Part shown: in pieces, positions 55,086-64,000 of the stretch
Layout of the letters: every line of letters begins with the position of its first letter
Numbering within the stretch: position 1 is the stretch's first letter
DNA from: Anastrepha obliqua
Taxonomy: Eukaryota; Arthropoda; Insecta; Diptera; Tephritidae
Direction of reading: 5' to 3'
DNA length: 64,000 nt
NCBI RefSeq assembly: GCF_027943255.1
Contig: NC_072895.1
Coordinates: 20,310,001 to 20,374,000, forward strand
Notes under the pieces: generated by a model
What the model was told of the DNA's origin: nothing
Databases searched by the model: none
What the model saw: only the letters and a program-made list of their open reading frames with translations
Program-made: the position numbers and the translations under genes

Positions 55086-55590
55086 GAACAATGGAATGAC
55101 ATGAGGTCTACCCATAGAAGACGTTGGTCTCTCGCAGAGTAGCCAAGTGCTTTGTGAAAGAACCAACCAGGAAACTAGCGACATTTCTCCTAAAACTCAG
55201 CAGAAAGGACCTTAGAGTACTAGTGGGCGTAATCACAGGGCACAACGTCTGTGGTCAGCATATGGCTGCCATGGGGGTCGTAGACAACCCGAAATGCCTA
55301 TCTTGTCTTGAGAATGACCACACTGCAGAACATTTACTCTGTAACTGTCCGGCGTTTTCCAAAATCAGGCTCAAGCTCTTCTTCTTCCGGACCTCTTCAA
55401 ATTCATCAATGAATCCAAGAGATTTGTGGAAGAGTGACTTCCAACTAATTTATCCGTCTTACCACCCACCTTTTATCTTTCCTATCTCTACTCTTTCTAC
55501 TGATATCTATCCGGGTGTAGTACAATGGTCTGCTGACTGAGTGCTTGGACTTGTCCAACCTCCCACAAATCGAATCTAATCTAATCTAAC
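55086..55590 (+). pseudogene. LINE 3' end with (TCTAA)n tail
   Basis: An open frame from 55124 to 55540 contains FLLKLSRKDLRVLVGVITGH (the TGH motif after RNase H), NVCGQHMAAMGVVDNPKCLS and CLENDHTAEHLLCNCPAFSK, the CxxC...HLLCxCPAF tail of Jockey/LOA-type ORF2, ending PRDLWKSDFQLIYPSY. The 3' UTR finishes in gaatctaatctaatctaac at about 55571-55589, a short tandem tail rather than poly(A). Strongly 5' truncated. The reading frame of the tail is undamaged, suggesting a fairly young copy. Confidence 0.82.
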
Positions 55591-57520
55591 GCAAAACTCG
55601 TGGCGTTGTTTTTAAATTTATTTTCCATAATTTTTCAAGAAAATCTATATAAAAGGTATTCAAATTAGCCATCATTATGGGAAAAAAAATTGTATATTAT
55701 TCGCATTATTTAGAAATTTTCCTGCAAATAGCACAGTAACTGAATGGTAGAACTCAGACATTGAATGGAGCAGCAATGAAAATACTAGAATTTAGAAAAA
55801 TGTATTAAGTAATATTTTACGCATAAAAATCTGCTATCGGAGGTGGCATGAATTTCTACGGCCCTATAGCTTAGAGCATCAACGCTGGCACCCCATTGAG
55901 CTCAATTTCCTGACTGGTTGTACTTTAAAAACTTGCCGACAGATATGCGTAAATGTAGCTAAAGCGTTTACTCTTCTATATATATCTAGGAGTTATTAGG
56001 AATTTAAGTAATTTTTATCTTTGTATTATATTTCAAGTTTTGCTTGAACGAATTTTAGTTAAATTGAATTAATAAAGTTGAACAAATTATGCTGCTAAAT
56101 ATTTTGTTGGCCCACATAACTCACTTAGCCATTTAAAACCAAACAATGAGCAAAAATTTAATTTACAGTTGGCGATTATGCTTCGCGAGATAGTATGAGT
56201 TTTCCCATACTCTCATATCCCCCACTCGAAACTAATAGCCCAAAATTTCACAAAAACCTATTAACACATTTGTGTGCGTGTGTGTGTGTGTAGGTGTTGT
56301 AATTTATGTTCATTCATTTGTTTGTTTGTGTGTTTTACATTCCTGTCGATGGGCCAACTCACACATTTGCCCCCACTCCGAAGTGCCAAAAACTTTCTGG
56401 CAACTCTACGAAACTCTTTTAATTTAATTTAGCAAATTTTTAATCCGTTTAATCTGAAAACGAGATGAAGAAAGTTCAAAATTGTATCTAAAGGGCGCAA
56501 TTCAACTTGTAGGCAAACAAATTAGTGCAATCACAATCCATCGTATTCGTGTGTGTGAATGTTTGTGTTAATACACAAAGGTTGTTTTTGTTTGGAACAT
56601 CAATGTTTAATTAATGTAGATAAGTATTTAAAAGCTCCAGATCTCCAGCTCGGTTGTTTTCTATTGATATACTCGATTATGCCGTTGACAGGTGCGAACA
56701 GTGAGATAAATGGCTGAAAACAATCGGATTACAGAAGAAGATTAGCCGACGAATTAATTTGAAATATCTGCCGGTTCAAAGTAGAGTGTAATGAGTTGGA
56801 AATTATTACCGAACATATTTTAATTTAGGGTAAAGAAATCCATTATTTTCTCGGTAGATGTCTGTAGTGATCGATATCTCGTATAGTATCAATCAAACGA
56901 TTTAAAGTTAACGCTCGTTGTCGAGATGGCCTTTCACTCTACAAAAATTCATTTACCGTTTTTTGGTGTTTTTTTAAGCTTCCCTTGAAATCGAAGTGCG
57001 CAAATAGCAAAGTACAGCATACGGCGTGAAAAAATAACTGAAATAAAATTAAACACAGGAAGAAATCAAAATTCTCGCTACTTTTAAGTGCAAACGGCGA
57101 ACGGGTAACCATTTAAAACGAATACAGGTATGCAAAGAATACAGAAAATGGCTAAGAAAAAGCGAAAATAAAAGTTATTTATTTGCATCCACCTCCATTT
57201 GAAGACGAAAATTCAGAGCCGAAATATTCTCAAGCAGCAGTTCTGCTGTAGTGAAATGTTTGCTAGCAGCGGCTAACTACCATTTTTGTAGGTGGATGTG
57301 AGCAAACAGCAGCTCATTCGAGCGCAGTCAAAAATATGAATTCGCGAAAAAAGGTAGACAAACAAAATTCACGTGGGCAAATATCACTTTACAGTCAAGT
57401 CATGCATCAGACCTTGACCTGAAGTTTACATGCATTTGTACATACAGCGCGCGACAAATGAGGCAATATTTCAGCCAGTTCTGAAAATGTTACTCTTTTT
57501 AATTTTCACTACTTTTGTAT
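55591..57520. other. 1.9-kb spacer with GT microsatellite
   Basis: No gene or transposon recognised. A (GT)n run lies at about 56270-56292. Unique-looking sequence with no open frame of note. Confidence 0.45.
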
Positions 57521-58600
57521 AAAAGTGTGGGTCATTGTATCATATAATATAATAAAACCCATATAAGTTCAATTCTCAAGTTATATCAAAAATTTTTTCT
57601 GAAAATAATATAGTAAATTCAAAGAATTGAATTTCTTTAATATTTTCGTTTATATTTTTGTTTAAACTTAATTTTCGGACAAAAAAAATGTTTTTGGAAT
57701 GAAGAACTTTCTTTGGAAAACATACTTATTTTTACAAAACTAAGTTTATTTTTGGAAAAAAAAAATTATTTTTGAAAAACCAAATTATTTTTGCAAAGAC
57801 AAAATTATTTTTGCAAAAACAAACTTTATTACGATAATTTATTTTTGGAAAAAAATTGATTTAAAAACAATTCTTTTTGCAAAAAAAAAATATTTCTACA
57901 AGTGTAAGTCATTGTCTAGTAAAAATCATATAAATTCGATTTTCAAATTTTATATAAAAAATAGAAAAAAACTTTTCATCACAATTCGATTTCAAGATAT
58001 TAAATTATTTTGTGGTACTTTTTTCTGAAAATTATAAATTGAAATTCTTTAATATTTTGGTATACTCGTATGTGTTTGTTTATACTGACATATCTTCGAT
58101 TCTTTAAAAAACAAAATTACTTTTAGACATCTTATCTCATTTTTCGAAAAAAAAATTATTTTTACAAAACCAAATTTATTTTTGGAAAAAAATATATTTT
58201 TGAGAAACAAAATTATTTTTGGAAAAAAAAATTTATTCCTTTAATTAATTTTTGGAAAAACAGATTATTTTTGTGAAAAAAAAAATATTTAGAAAAAATA
58301 TTATTTTTGAAAAAAACAATTTTATAAAAATGTAAGTCGCTGTCTAATAAAAACCATATAAATTCAGGTCTCTAAATTTATTTAAAAAAGTATCAAAAGT
58401 ATCAAATATCATATATTTTTCGTACATTTTTCTGAAAATTTGGAATTGAAAAAATTAAAATTCTTTAATATTTTTGTTTAAACTGACATGTCTTCGGTTT
58501 TTTTTAACAGAACCTGTTTTAATGGCTCGGAAATTATTCATTTGATTTGAATTGATTTTTGGGCAAAAATAAATGTTTTTGGAGTGAAAAATTAGATTTT
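57521..58600. repeat. Three degenerate ~400-bp AT-rich tandem units
   Basis: Each unit opens with gt(a/g)(a/g)gtc(a/g)(c/t)tgt then aaa(a/c)(a/c)catataa(a/g)ttc, continues with ctgaaaat and attctttaatatttt, and closes with a run of tttttggaaaaaa-type phrases. The opening phrase is at 57531, 57908 and 58337 (steps 377 and 429). No coding content. The tttttggaaaaaa phrase also fills 60050-60640. Confidence 0.75.
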
Positions 58601-58619
58601 TGAAAAAAAAAAAAAATAC

Positions 58620-59230
58620 CAGTCTAACGGTTAGACGGGATAGAAGTGAAACCTTCCGTAAGACAAACTGAGAGAGAATGAGACGAAAGCAGCATTAGGG
58701 GCGGGATAATTATAGGTTCATTATAATATTGCTATAAAGTTCATATTTTATTTTCTTCATTTTATTATTATTCATCCTCAATGTTTTCAATTTCAACAAA
58801 TGATACGAGTGGCTTATGATAGCTAAAATATGATACAAATGCTTTGGTTTCGATGTTGTCAACATATCTTTGAAATACCGCGTCAATGGTTGTTTTTGAT
58901 CGTGTTGTCGGTTCAGTGCGATTGTTACACATTTTTAAATTGAATGTTGTATTGAGAAAGTCAATTGAAGGAACCGCTGTGTCTAATGCAAAATTTACGT
59001 TAAAATCGCCACTTAAAATCATTGGAACTTTATTGTAATCTTTTCTAAGTATCCGCGATACTTCTGGTGTATACTTTATTAAATTTTCGTGAATGAATTC
59101 CGTGATGCTATTTATTGATTTTTTTTTCTGTCGATATTCAACACTTTTCTGCATTGTTTTTCGGCATAATTGCGGTAAATATTTAAAAATGAAAATATTT
59201 ACGAATATAAAAATACACACGCGGTTGCTA
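58620..59230 (-). pseudogene. Helentron-type endonuclease C-terminus
   Basis: The minus-strand frame from 59220 carries INSITEFIHENLIKYTPEVS, VPMILSGDFNVNFALD near 58990 (catalytic GDFN of the exonuclease-endonuclease-phosphatase fold), TTIDAVFQRYVDNIETKAFV near 58860, SYFSYHKPLVSF (catalytic His region), and stops after ENIEDE at about 58768. The same motifs occur in the piece at 26560-27438. About 140 residues are uninterrupted. A short palindrome (gtctaacggttagac) lies at 58622-58636, possibly near the element's 3' terminus. No helicase sequence was found upstream. Confidence 0.68.
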
Positions 59231-59240
59231 TTATGAGCGT

Positions 59241-59355
59241 CCCCAGCAAAACCTGCGTGACCGAAACTCTAACACAATTACATTTTTTTGAATGTTACAA
59301 ACACATATGCACGCAGGTTTTGCTGGGGCGTGACCGAAACTCTAACACAATTACA
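59241..59355. repeat. 19-bp inverted repeat with overlapping direct repeat
   Basis: ccccagcaaaacctgcgtg at 59241-59259 is exactly inverted at 59310-59328. cgtgaccgaaactctaacac (continuing aattaca) occurs directly at 59256 and 59329, 73 bp apart. The two overlap at cgtg. It lies just upstream of the endonuclease remnant on the minus strand. Confidence 0.9.
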
Positions 59356-59486
59356 CATATGCACTCGTATTTGTTTGAAAATCGACTTTTTTTTTGGTTC
59401 TCCGTCACCTTTGGAAAATGTGTAAACAGTAAGCAAACTTTATTCAAATATTTTCCCTCATTTTTGCATCAGTAAAATTAAACAAA

Positions 59487-59697
59487 CGCCGTAGCCGAAT
59501 GGGTTGGTGCGTGACTACTATTCAGAATTCACAGAGAGAACGTCAGTTCGAATCTCGGTGAAAACACCAAAATTAAGGAAAACTATTTTTCTAATAGCGC
59601 TCACCCCTCAGCAGGCAATGGCAAAACACCGAGTGTATTTCTGCCATGAACAAAAGCTCCTCATAAACATATCATAAAATAAAATAAAATATCTGTT
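59487..59697 (+). mobile_element. tRNA-derived SINE copy (3' truncated)
   Basis: Same family as 38970-39273: CGCCGTAGCCGAATGGGTTG, GTTCGAATCTCGGTG, ttctaatagcgctcacccct, gcaggcaatggcaaaac, gagtgtatttctgccatga, ctcctcataaa, and ends near aaaatatctg. The last third (gtcggcttgaaactg onward) is missing. Confidence 0.85.
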
Positions 59698-59713
59698 TAA
59701 AAAAATTTTTTTT

Positions 59714-60020
59714 CTTGTGATTCGAACCAAGGATTTTGGATCGGAAGCTCACATTGCTAGTCGCTCGGCTACCGCGCCATGCTGTCGGCGCTGGCCTAAA
59801 AGTTATTTAGTTCGTCGCTACGTTTATATCAACATATAATATAACGCTTCGTAACTAAATAACTTTTAGGCCAGCACCTACAGCATGACGCGGTAGCCGA
59901 GCGACTAGCAATGTGAGCTTCCGATCCAAAATCCTTGGTTCGAATCGCGAGAAAAAATAAAAGTTATTTTTATTTAGTTCGTCGCTACGTTTATATCAAC
60001 ATATAATATAACACTTCGTA
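59714..60020. repeat. Palindrome of two tRNA-like heads plus a direct repeat
   Basis: Arms 59714-59812 (minus) and 59853-59951 (plus) are 99-bp reverse complements with few mismatches. Each arm contains a tRNA-like unit: CGCGGTAGCCGAGCGACTAG (A-box-like) and CCTTGGTTCGAATC (B-box). The 40-bp centre (cgtcgctacgtttatatcaa and following) together with flanking tatttagtt is repeated directly at 59971-60020. So the order is head(-), spacer, head(+), short linker, spacer. This looks like two copies of a tRNA-derived repeat in head-out inversion; it differs in sequence from the SINE at 59487. Confidence 0.88.
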
Positions 60021-60750
60021 GCCAAGTTGGTCGCTTTTTTCGTTTCACTTTTTCCCAAATCACTCCCAACGATTCTAAAGAAGTTTTCACTTCAAAAATC
60101 ATTTTTAGAGAACTAAACTCATTTTTGGAAAAAAAATTTATTTTTAGAAAACTGAAACTATTTTTGGAAAAAAATATTAGTTTAGATCATTTTCGGTAAA
60201 AAAAAATTGTTTTCAGAAAACTGAATTTATTTTTGAAAAAAAAAAAATATAAGCTCCGAAATACAAAAATGAGTTCTGTTCTCTCAAAATATTTTTTTTT
60301 TTTTCAAAAATTAATTTTTTCCTTCCAAAAATATTTTTGTTTTGCCCAAAATCAATTTTTGGTTTTTTCAGAAAACAATAATTTGTGAAAAACAAAAAGT
60401 TTTTAAAAACAAATAATTTTTTTGGAATAACCATTTTTTTTTTTAAAGAAAATTGAAAAACAAAAAATAAAATTTATTTAAAAAACCTTTATTTTTGAAA
60501 AAAACATTTATTTTTGGAAAAAAAAATTCGGAAAAAAATATATAAATTAATTTTTTGGTTCAAAATTTTTGGGAAACACTTTTTTTTAGTAATTTTTGAA
60601 AAACAACCCCTCTGATTTTTTCCTTAATTTTTCATTTTTCACTGAACCAGTGAGTGCTCAATAATGTGACTTTATGAATCAAAACGAGATCCCAAAATTC
60701 ACGTAATGCCCTCCGGAACGGATTATATTAGATTATATTTATCTACCCCG
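60021..60750. repeat. A/T-rich tttttggaaaaaa-type low-complexity tract
   Basis: 60050-60640 consists mostly of variations on atttttggaaaaaaa and its complement, like the tails of the units at 57521-58600. No gene. Confidence 0.6.
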
Positions 60751-60754
60751 CGTA

Positions 60755-60990
60755 GAAATAATGTGAGTTGGGCACAAAGATCTTCCGATTTTACACCGTT
60801 GGATTTATTTCTTTGCAATTTTCTAAAAGAATATTGAGTTCAAGTAGTCGAAGAAAAATTTCCAAAGTAATATTGGAGATTTGATGCGCCGCTGTTTCAA
60901 TAGTGACGGTACTCAGCCAAAATTAGAAAATGTCATTAAAAGAACCATGAGTGTCATGCATCATGAAACAGCCATTTATCAGATATTCTG
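60755..60990 (+). pseudogene. DD41D-like mariner C-terminal fragment
   Basis: Plus strand: SWAQRSSDFTPLDLFLCNFL near 60770 parallels the WPPRSPDITxPDFFLWGxLK block (third Asp) of the DD41D copies, followed by VEEKFP and a poorly preserved C-terminus. Short and degraded. Confidence 0.5.
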
Positions 60991-61699
60991 TTCAATACAT
61001 AAATGACCCACTGTCTGCACTCTCATGTAAAATTAACACATCCAAAATTGTCAAGTGAACTCTCCTAGATCTAAAGCCTGTGAATAGAAAAAAATATAGA
61101 GAATCACACTCTGTCGGAGCTTTTACGAGGAAATCAATTTTTTTTAGGCGCAACCAAAAAATATCAAGGGCTTACCCAACACTCCTCTTCGCCATTTGTT
61201 AATATCAAAATGTATTCTTTACGTCACTTCGACTCATCGCACAAGGCTAACTGCGTTTCATTCATGGCAGGTCCACAAAACATGTTTCAGTTTGATCATT
61301 TGGTAAACACATTGGATCAAAAAGACACTAACTCGCTCGCATGCAAAAAGACACTAACTCACTCACCTGCTTTTGCCTTACTGAATGAATATACCCTGCA
61401 AAAGCATGGGCTCTTTCCTCCATGACTTTCGCCTCCACTGCAAAAACAAGGGTTAAATTAATGGTACTGTCCCCTACTACCATCATTCTCTCGCATTGGA
61501 TGAGATACGCCTTCGTTCCCTCCAAAAAAATTTATTTGGCCAGCTAACGTAAACTTGGTGAATATTCAAAACAAGATTCAGCAAGCCCACACAGTGGTTC
61601 GAATTTATGAGAGCGTGCAATAAAATTCTTGAAAGGTACGCTCGATTCTCTACTGGATATGTGCATACTTATACATACATACATATGTACACACACTTA
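60991..61699. other. Spacer, nothing recognised
   Basis: No gene or repeat family recognised. A short direct repeat aaaaagacactaactc occurs at about 61319 and 61347. Confidence 0.4.
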
Positions 61700-62028
61700 A
61701 TTAGAAAGGGAGGAACTAAGCACTAGGGTGGGGAAGCCAATTATGGCTGATAACCTAGTCGATATTATGATAGAGTCCGAAGAATATTGGTCCGCTGTAT
61801 GTAATATGGCAAAAATAGTAATCTGCAAACTGCGTCGCGCTGAACAACAGCGCAGATCTCCATGAAGAGGCAATAGGCCGCTCCCCCTTCCGTGAAGTAC
61901 TACTTAACGGTTGTCCCGCGGGAGGGAAACGGAGCTGGGGTGGGTTTTTAGTGGGTGAGCCGAAAGGCAAGTCTCACACTTTTCGGCTTTCAATGCTTTG
62001 TGCCACCTCCATAAAAAAAAAAAAAAAA
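61700..62028 (+). pseudogene. R1-type LINE 3' end with poly(A)
   Basis: Plus strand: NLVDIMIESEEYWSAVCNMA near 61750 and KIVICKLRRAEQQRRSP, then a stop; this matches the Trp-containing helix at the very end of R1-clade ORF2. A GC-richer 3' UTR follows and ends in A16 at 62013-62028. Strongly 5' truncated. Confidence 0.7.
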
Positions 62029-62389
62029 CATACACTTAATCATGTATACGTACACTTAATTTGTGACTTAAACAACCCGCAAGGATTTCGAATTACAAAA
62101 ATACCTTAAAAATATATCTCGGCAATTCCAATGAAATGAGGCAGAATGAATGGCTTCCCCGCCCGGCTTCATTTGTGTATCTCCCAAATCGTCAAATCCT
62201 CTTCCAATATCAAATCGCTAGAAAGGTGCGCAATACATAGGCATTTCTGATAAATATTAATATTAGACAAAAAGCGGTAAACCGCAAAACGTACACAAAA
62301 TTAAATGTAAAATTAATTAAAATAGGCGCAGTATTTCTGTAAGTCGAAATTCCATTGATATAAAGGGCGATCCAAAAATGGTTTCATTT

Positions 62390-62537
62390 TGAAAAGAGAA
62401 GTAAAATAAAGCTAAACAAAGTAGAAAAAATAAAAAAGAAGTAAACAAATTACAACAAAAAAATTAACACAGGATAAAACAAAATGAAATTAAATAAAAC
62501 GAAATAAAGGTAAATAAAATAAATAAAACTTAACTAA
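62390..62537. repeat. A-rich low-complexity tract, left part
   Basis: aaataaaat/aaagtaaa-type low-complexity DNA immediately left of the mariner derivative; continues after it. Confidence 0.75.
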
Positions 62538-62539
62538 TA

Positions 62540-62914
62540 GGTCTATGAATAAGTCCGTGCGGTTTTTTTCGAAATTTGAATTTCGGATCATTCCCATGGC
62601 TTTTAAACGTTTGGAAATGGTTGATTGATCAACTCCCAAAGTTTTTGCAACCTCTTCTTGCGTTTGAGCCGGATCTTGATCGAGCAATTCCTCCAATTCG
62701 GTATCCATGAACTTTGGCGGCGCGGCCAAAATCACCACTTTTAAAGCGTGCAAACCACTTCTGGCACGTTCGCTCAGCTAGAGCATGCTCACCATAAACT
62801 TCCACCAAGATACGATGACTTTCGGCTGCTTTTTTCTTCATATTAAAGAATTCCCCGCAAAAACACATTATTTGGCACGAAATTCGACATTTTCAAGTGT
62901 GGTAAAAATATTGT
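62540..62914 (-). mobile_element. Mariner deletion derivative, copy C (right end missing)
   Basis: Left TIR GGTCTATGAATAAGTCCG beside TA at 62538-62539, then the same deletion junction (cgaaatttgaa to tttcggatcattccc) and the same second junction (ggcggcgcggccaaaatc) as copy B at 18249. Over ~375 bp only a substitution in the TIR and a T-run length difference are obvious. Homology stops at ttgt (62914), where A-rich DNA begins, so the right TIR is gone. Confidence 0.92.
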
Positions 62915-64000
62915 GAAGTAAAATCAACTATAAAAAAATAAATTAAAATAACATAAAATAAAATAAGATTAAACAAAATAAAGTAAAACAAAACTAAATA
63001 AAATGAAGCGAAGTAAAATTAAATTGTATGATATTAAATAAAGAAAAAAAAAAATAAATTTAAATTTAAGAAAAATAAATTGAATTTGATAAAGAAAAAA
63101 TAAAATTAAATTAAATTAAATATAGAAAAAACCAAAATAAAGTAAAATAAATTACAATAAAATACACTGAAATAGAATAAAACAAAGCAAAACAAAGCTT
63201 AACAAAATTAAGTTAAACAAAATTAAATTAAATTAAATAAAGAAAAAATGTGTGAAATTAAATTATAAAAAAATATAAAAAAAAGTAAAGTCAACCATAG
63301 TAAAATAGAATAAAGTAAAATAAAGAAAAATAAATTAAATTTGATAAAGAAAAAAATTAAATTAAATTAAATATGGAAAAAATAAAGTAAAATAAAATAC
63401 AACAAAGCAAGCTGAAATAAAATTAAATTAAAATTAACAAAATAAAGTAAAGCAAAATTTAATTTAATTAAATTTAAAAACATCTGAAATTAAATAGAGA
63501 AAAAAAAATGAAGTAAAATCAAAAAGAGGAAAAATAAATTACAATGTGATACTGGGGAAATAAAAAAAATTAAATTGGGGAAAGAAAACCTAAATTTAAT
63601 TAAATAGGGAAAAACTACAAATGCTGTGAAATAAACTAAAGTCAATCATTTTAAATAAAATAAAACTTAATTAAATCAAGAAATAATAAAAATAAAGTAA
63701 AATAAGGCAAAATGTACAATAATAAAATTAAATTTAACTAAACAAATTAAGAGTAAATGAAACTAAATAACGAAAATATAAAAATGAAGTATAATAAATT
63801 ACAACAACACAAATTAAAAGAGAATAAATAAGAATAAAATGAAATTAAACAAAATAAAGTAAAGTAAAATCAAATAAAAAAATTTGTGAAATTAAATAAA
63901 GGAAAAATGAAAATTAACTAAAATATTTTAGAATAAAATAACATAAAATAAAATAATAAGAAAAGAAGAACTAAATTAAATTCGATAAAAAATATAAATC
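62915..64000. repeat. A-rich low-complexity tract, right part
   Basis: More than 1 kb of A-rich DNA built of aaataaagt, aaaataaatt, gaaaaa and taaatt words, without fixed period by eye, running off the window end. No coding content. Confidence 0.8.

Overview
The window reads as gene-free, repeat-packed nuclear DNA from a dipteran insect, most likely a tephritid fruit fly. No host protein-coding exon, rRNA or functional tRNA could be supported. The evidence for a fly is the set of mariner lineages (including DD41D elements of the rosa group described from Ceratitis rosa), Jockey/LOA/R1/RTE-type non-LTR retrotransposons with short tandem 3' tails, a tRNA-derived SINE with a 3' AT tail, and AT-rich spacer DNA. 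The species call is inference.

Layout. 0-4 kb: RTE-like and Jockey reverse-transcriptase relics, then a TIR-bounded, internally deleted mariner. 4.4-5.7 kb: three apparently identical 403-bp tandem units followed by an inverted partial copy. 7.8-17.2 kb: a graveyard of LINE 3' halves and mariners, with one mariner split by a nested RTE fragment and a second mariner, a maT-like (DD37D) relic, and a non-autonomous piggyBac with clean TTAA flanks. 18.2-20.7 kb: a 522-bp mariner deletion derivative and a mariner relic. 23.3-28.7 kb: an R1-type LINE end, a LINE split by a 530-bp foldback, and a Helentron helicase/endonuclease piece split by an almost intact DD41D mariner (one in-frame stop). 31.2-38.1 kb: SINEs, an internally deleted LINE joining endonuclease to the cysteine tail, and a DD41D mariner split by a LINE. 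39.3-43.2 kb: a T-rich degenerate tandem array carrying an almost complete mauritiana-type mariner. 43.2-45.5 kb: two copies of a ~550-bp tRNA-headed repeat. 47.4-55.6 kb: a mellifera-like mariner split by an R1-type LINE, further LINEs, and a DD41D mariner. 57.5-60.7 kb: AT-rich tandem repeats, a Helentron endonuclease tail, and a palindrome of two tRNA-like heads. 60.7-64 kb: a LINE 3' end with poly(A), a second copy of the mariner deletion derivative, and an A-rich low-complexity tract.

Nothing here is a co-operating gene system. The informative content is the nesting order of elements, two families of small non-autonomous elements whose structure can be read directly (the mariner deletion derivative and the tRNA-headed ~550-bp repeat), and several palindromic structures. 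All coding calls are pseudogenes or fragments unless stated. Family names rest on motifs read by eye, without database searches.
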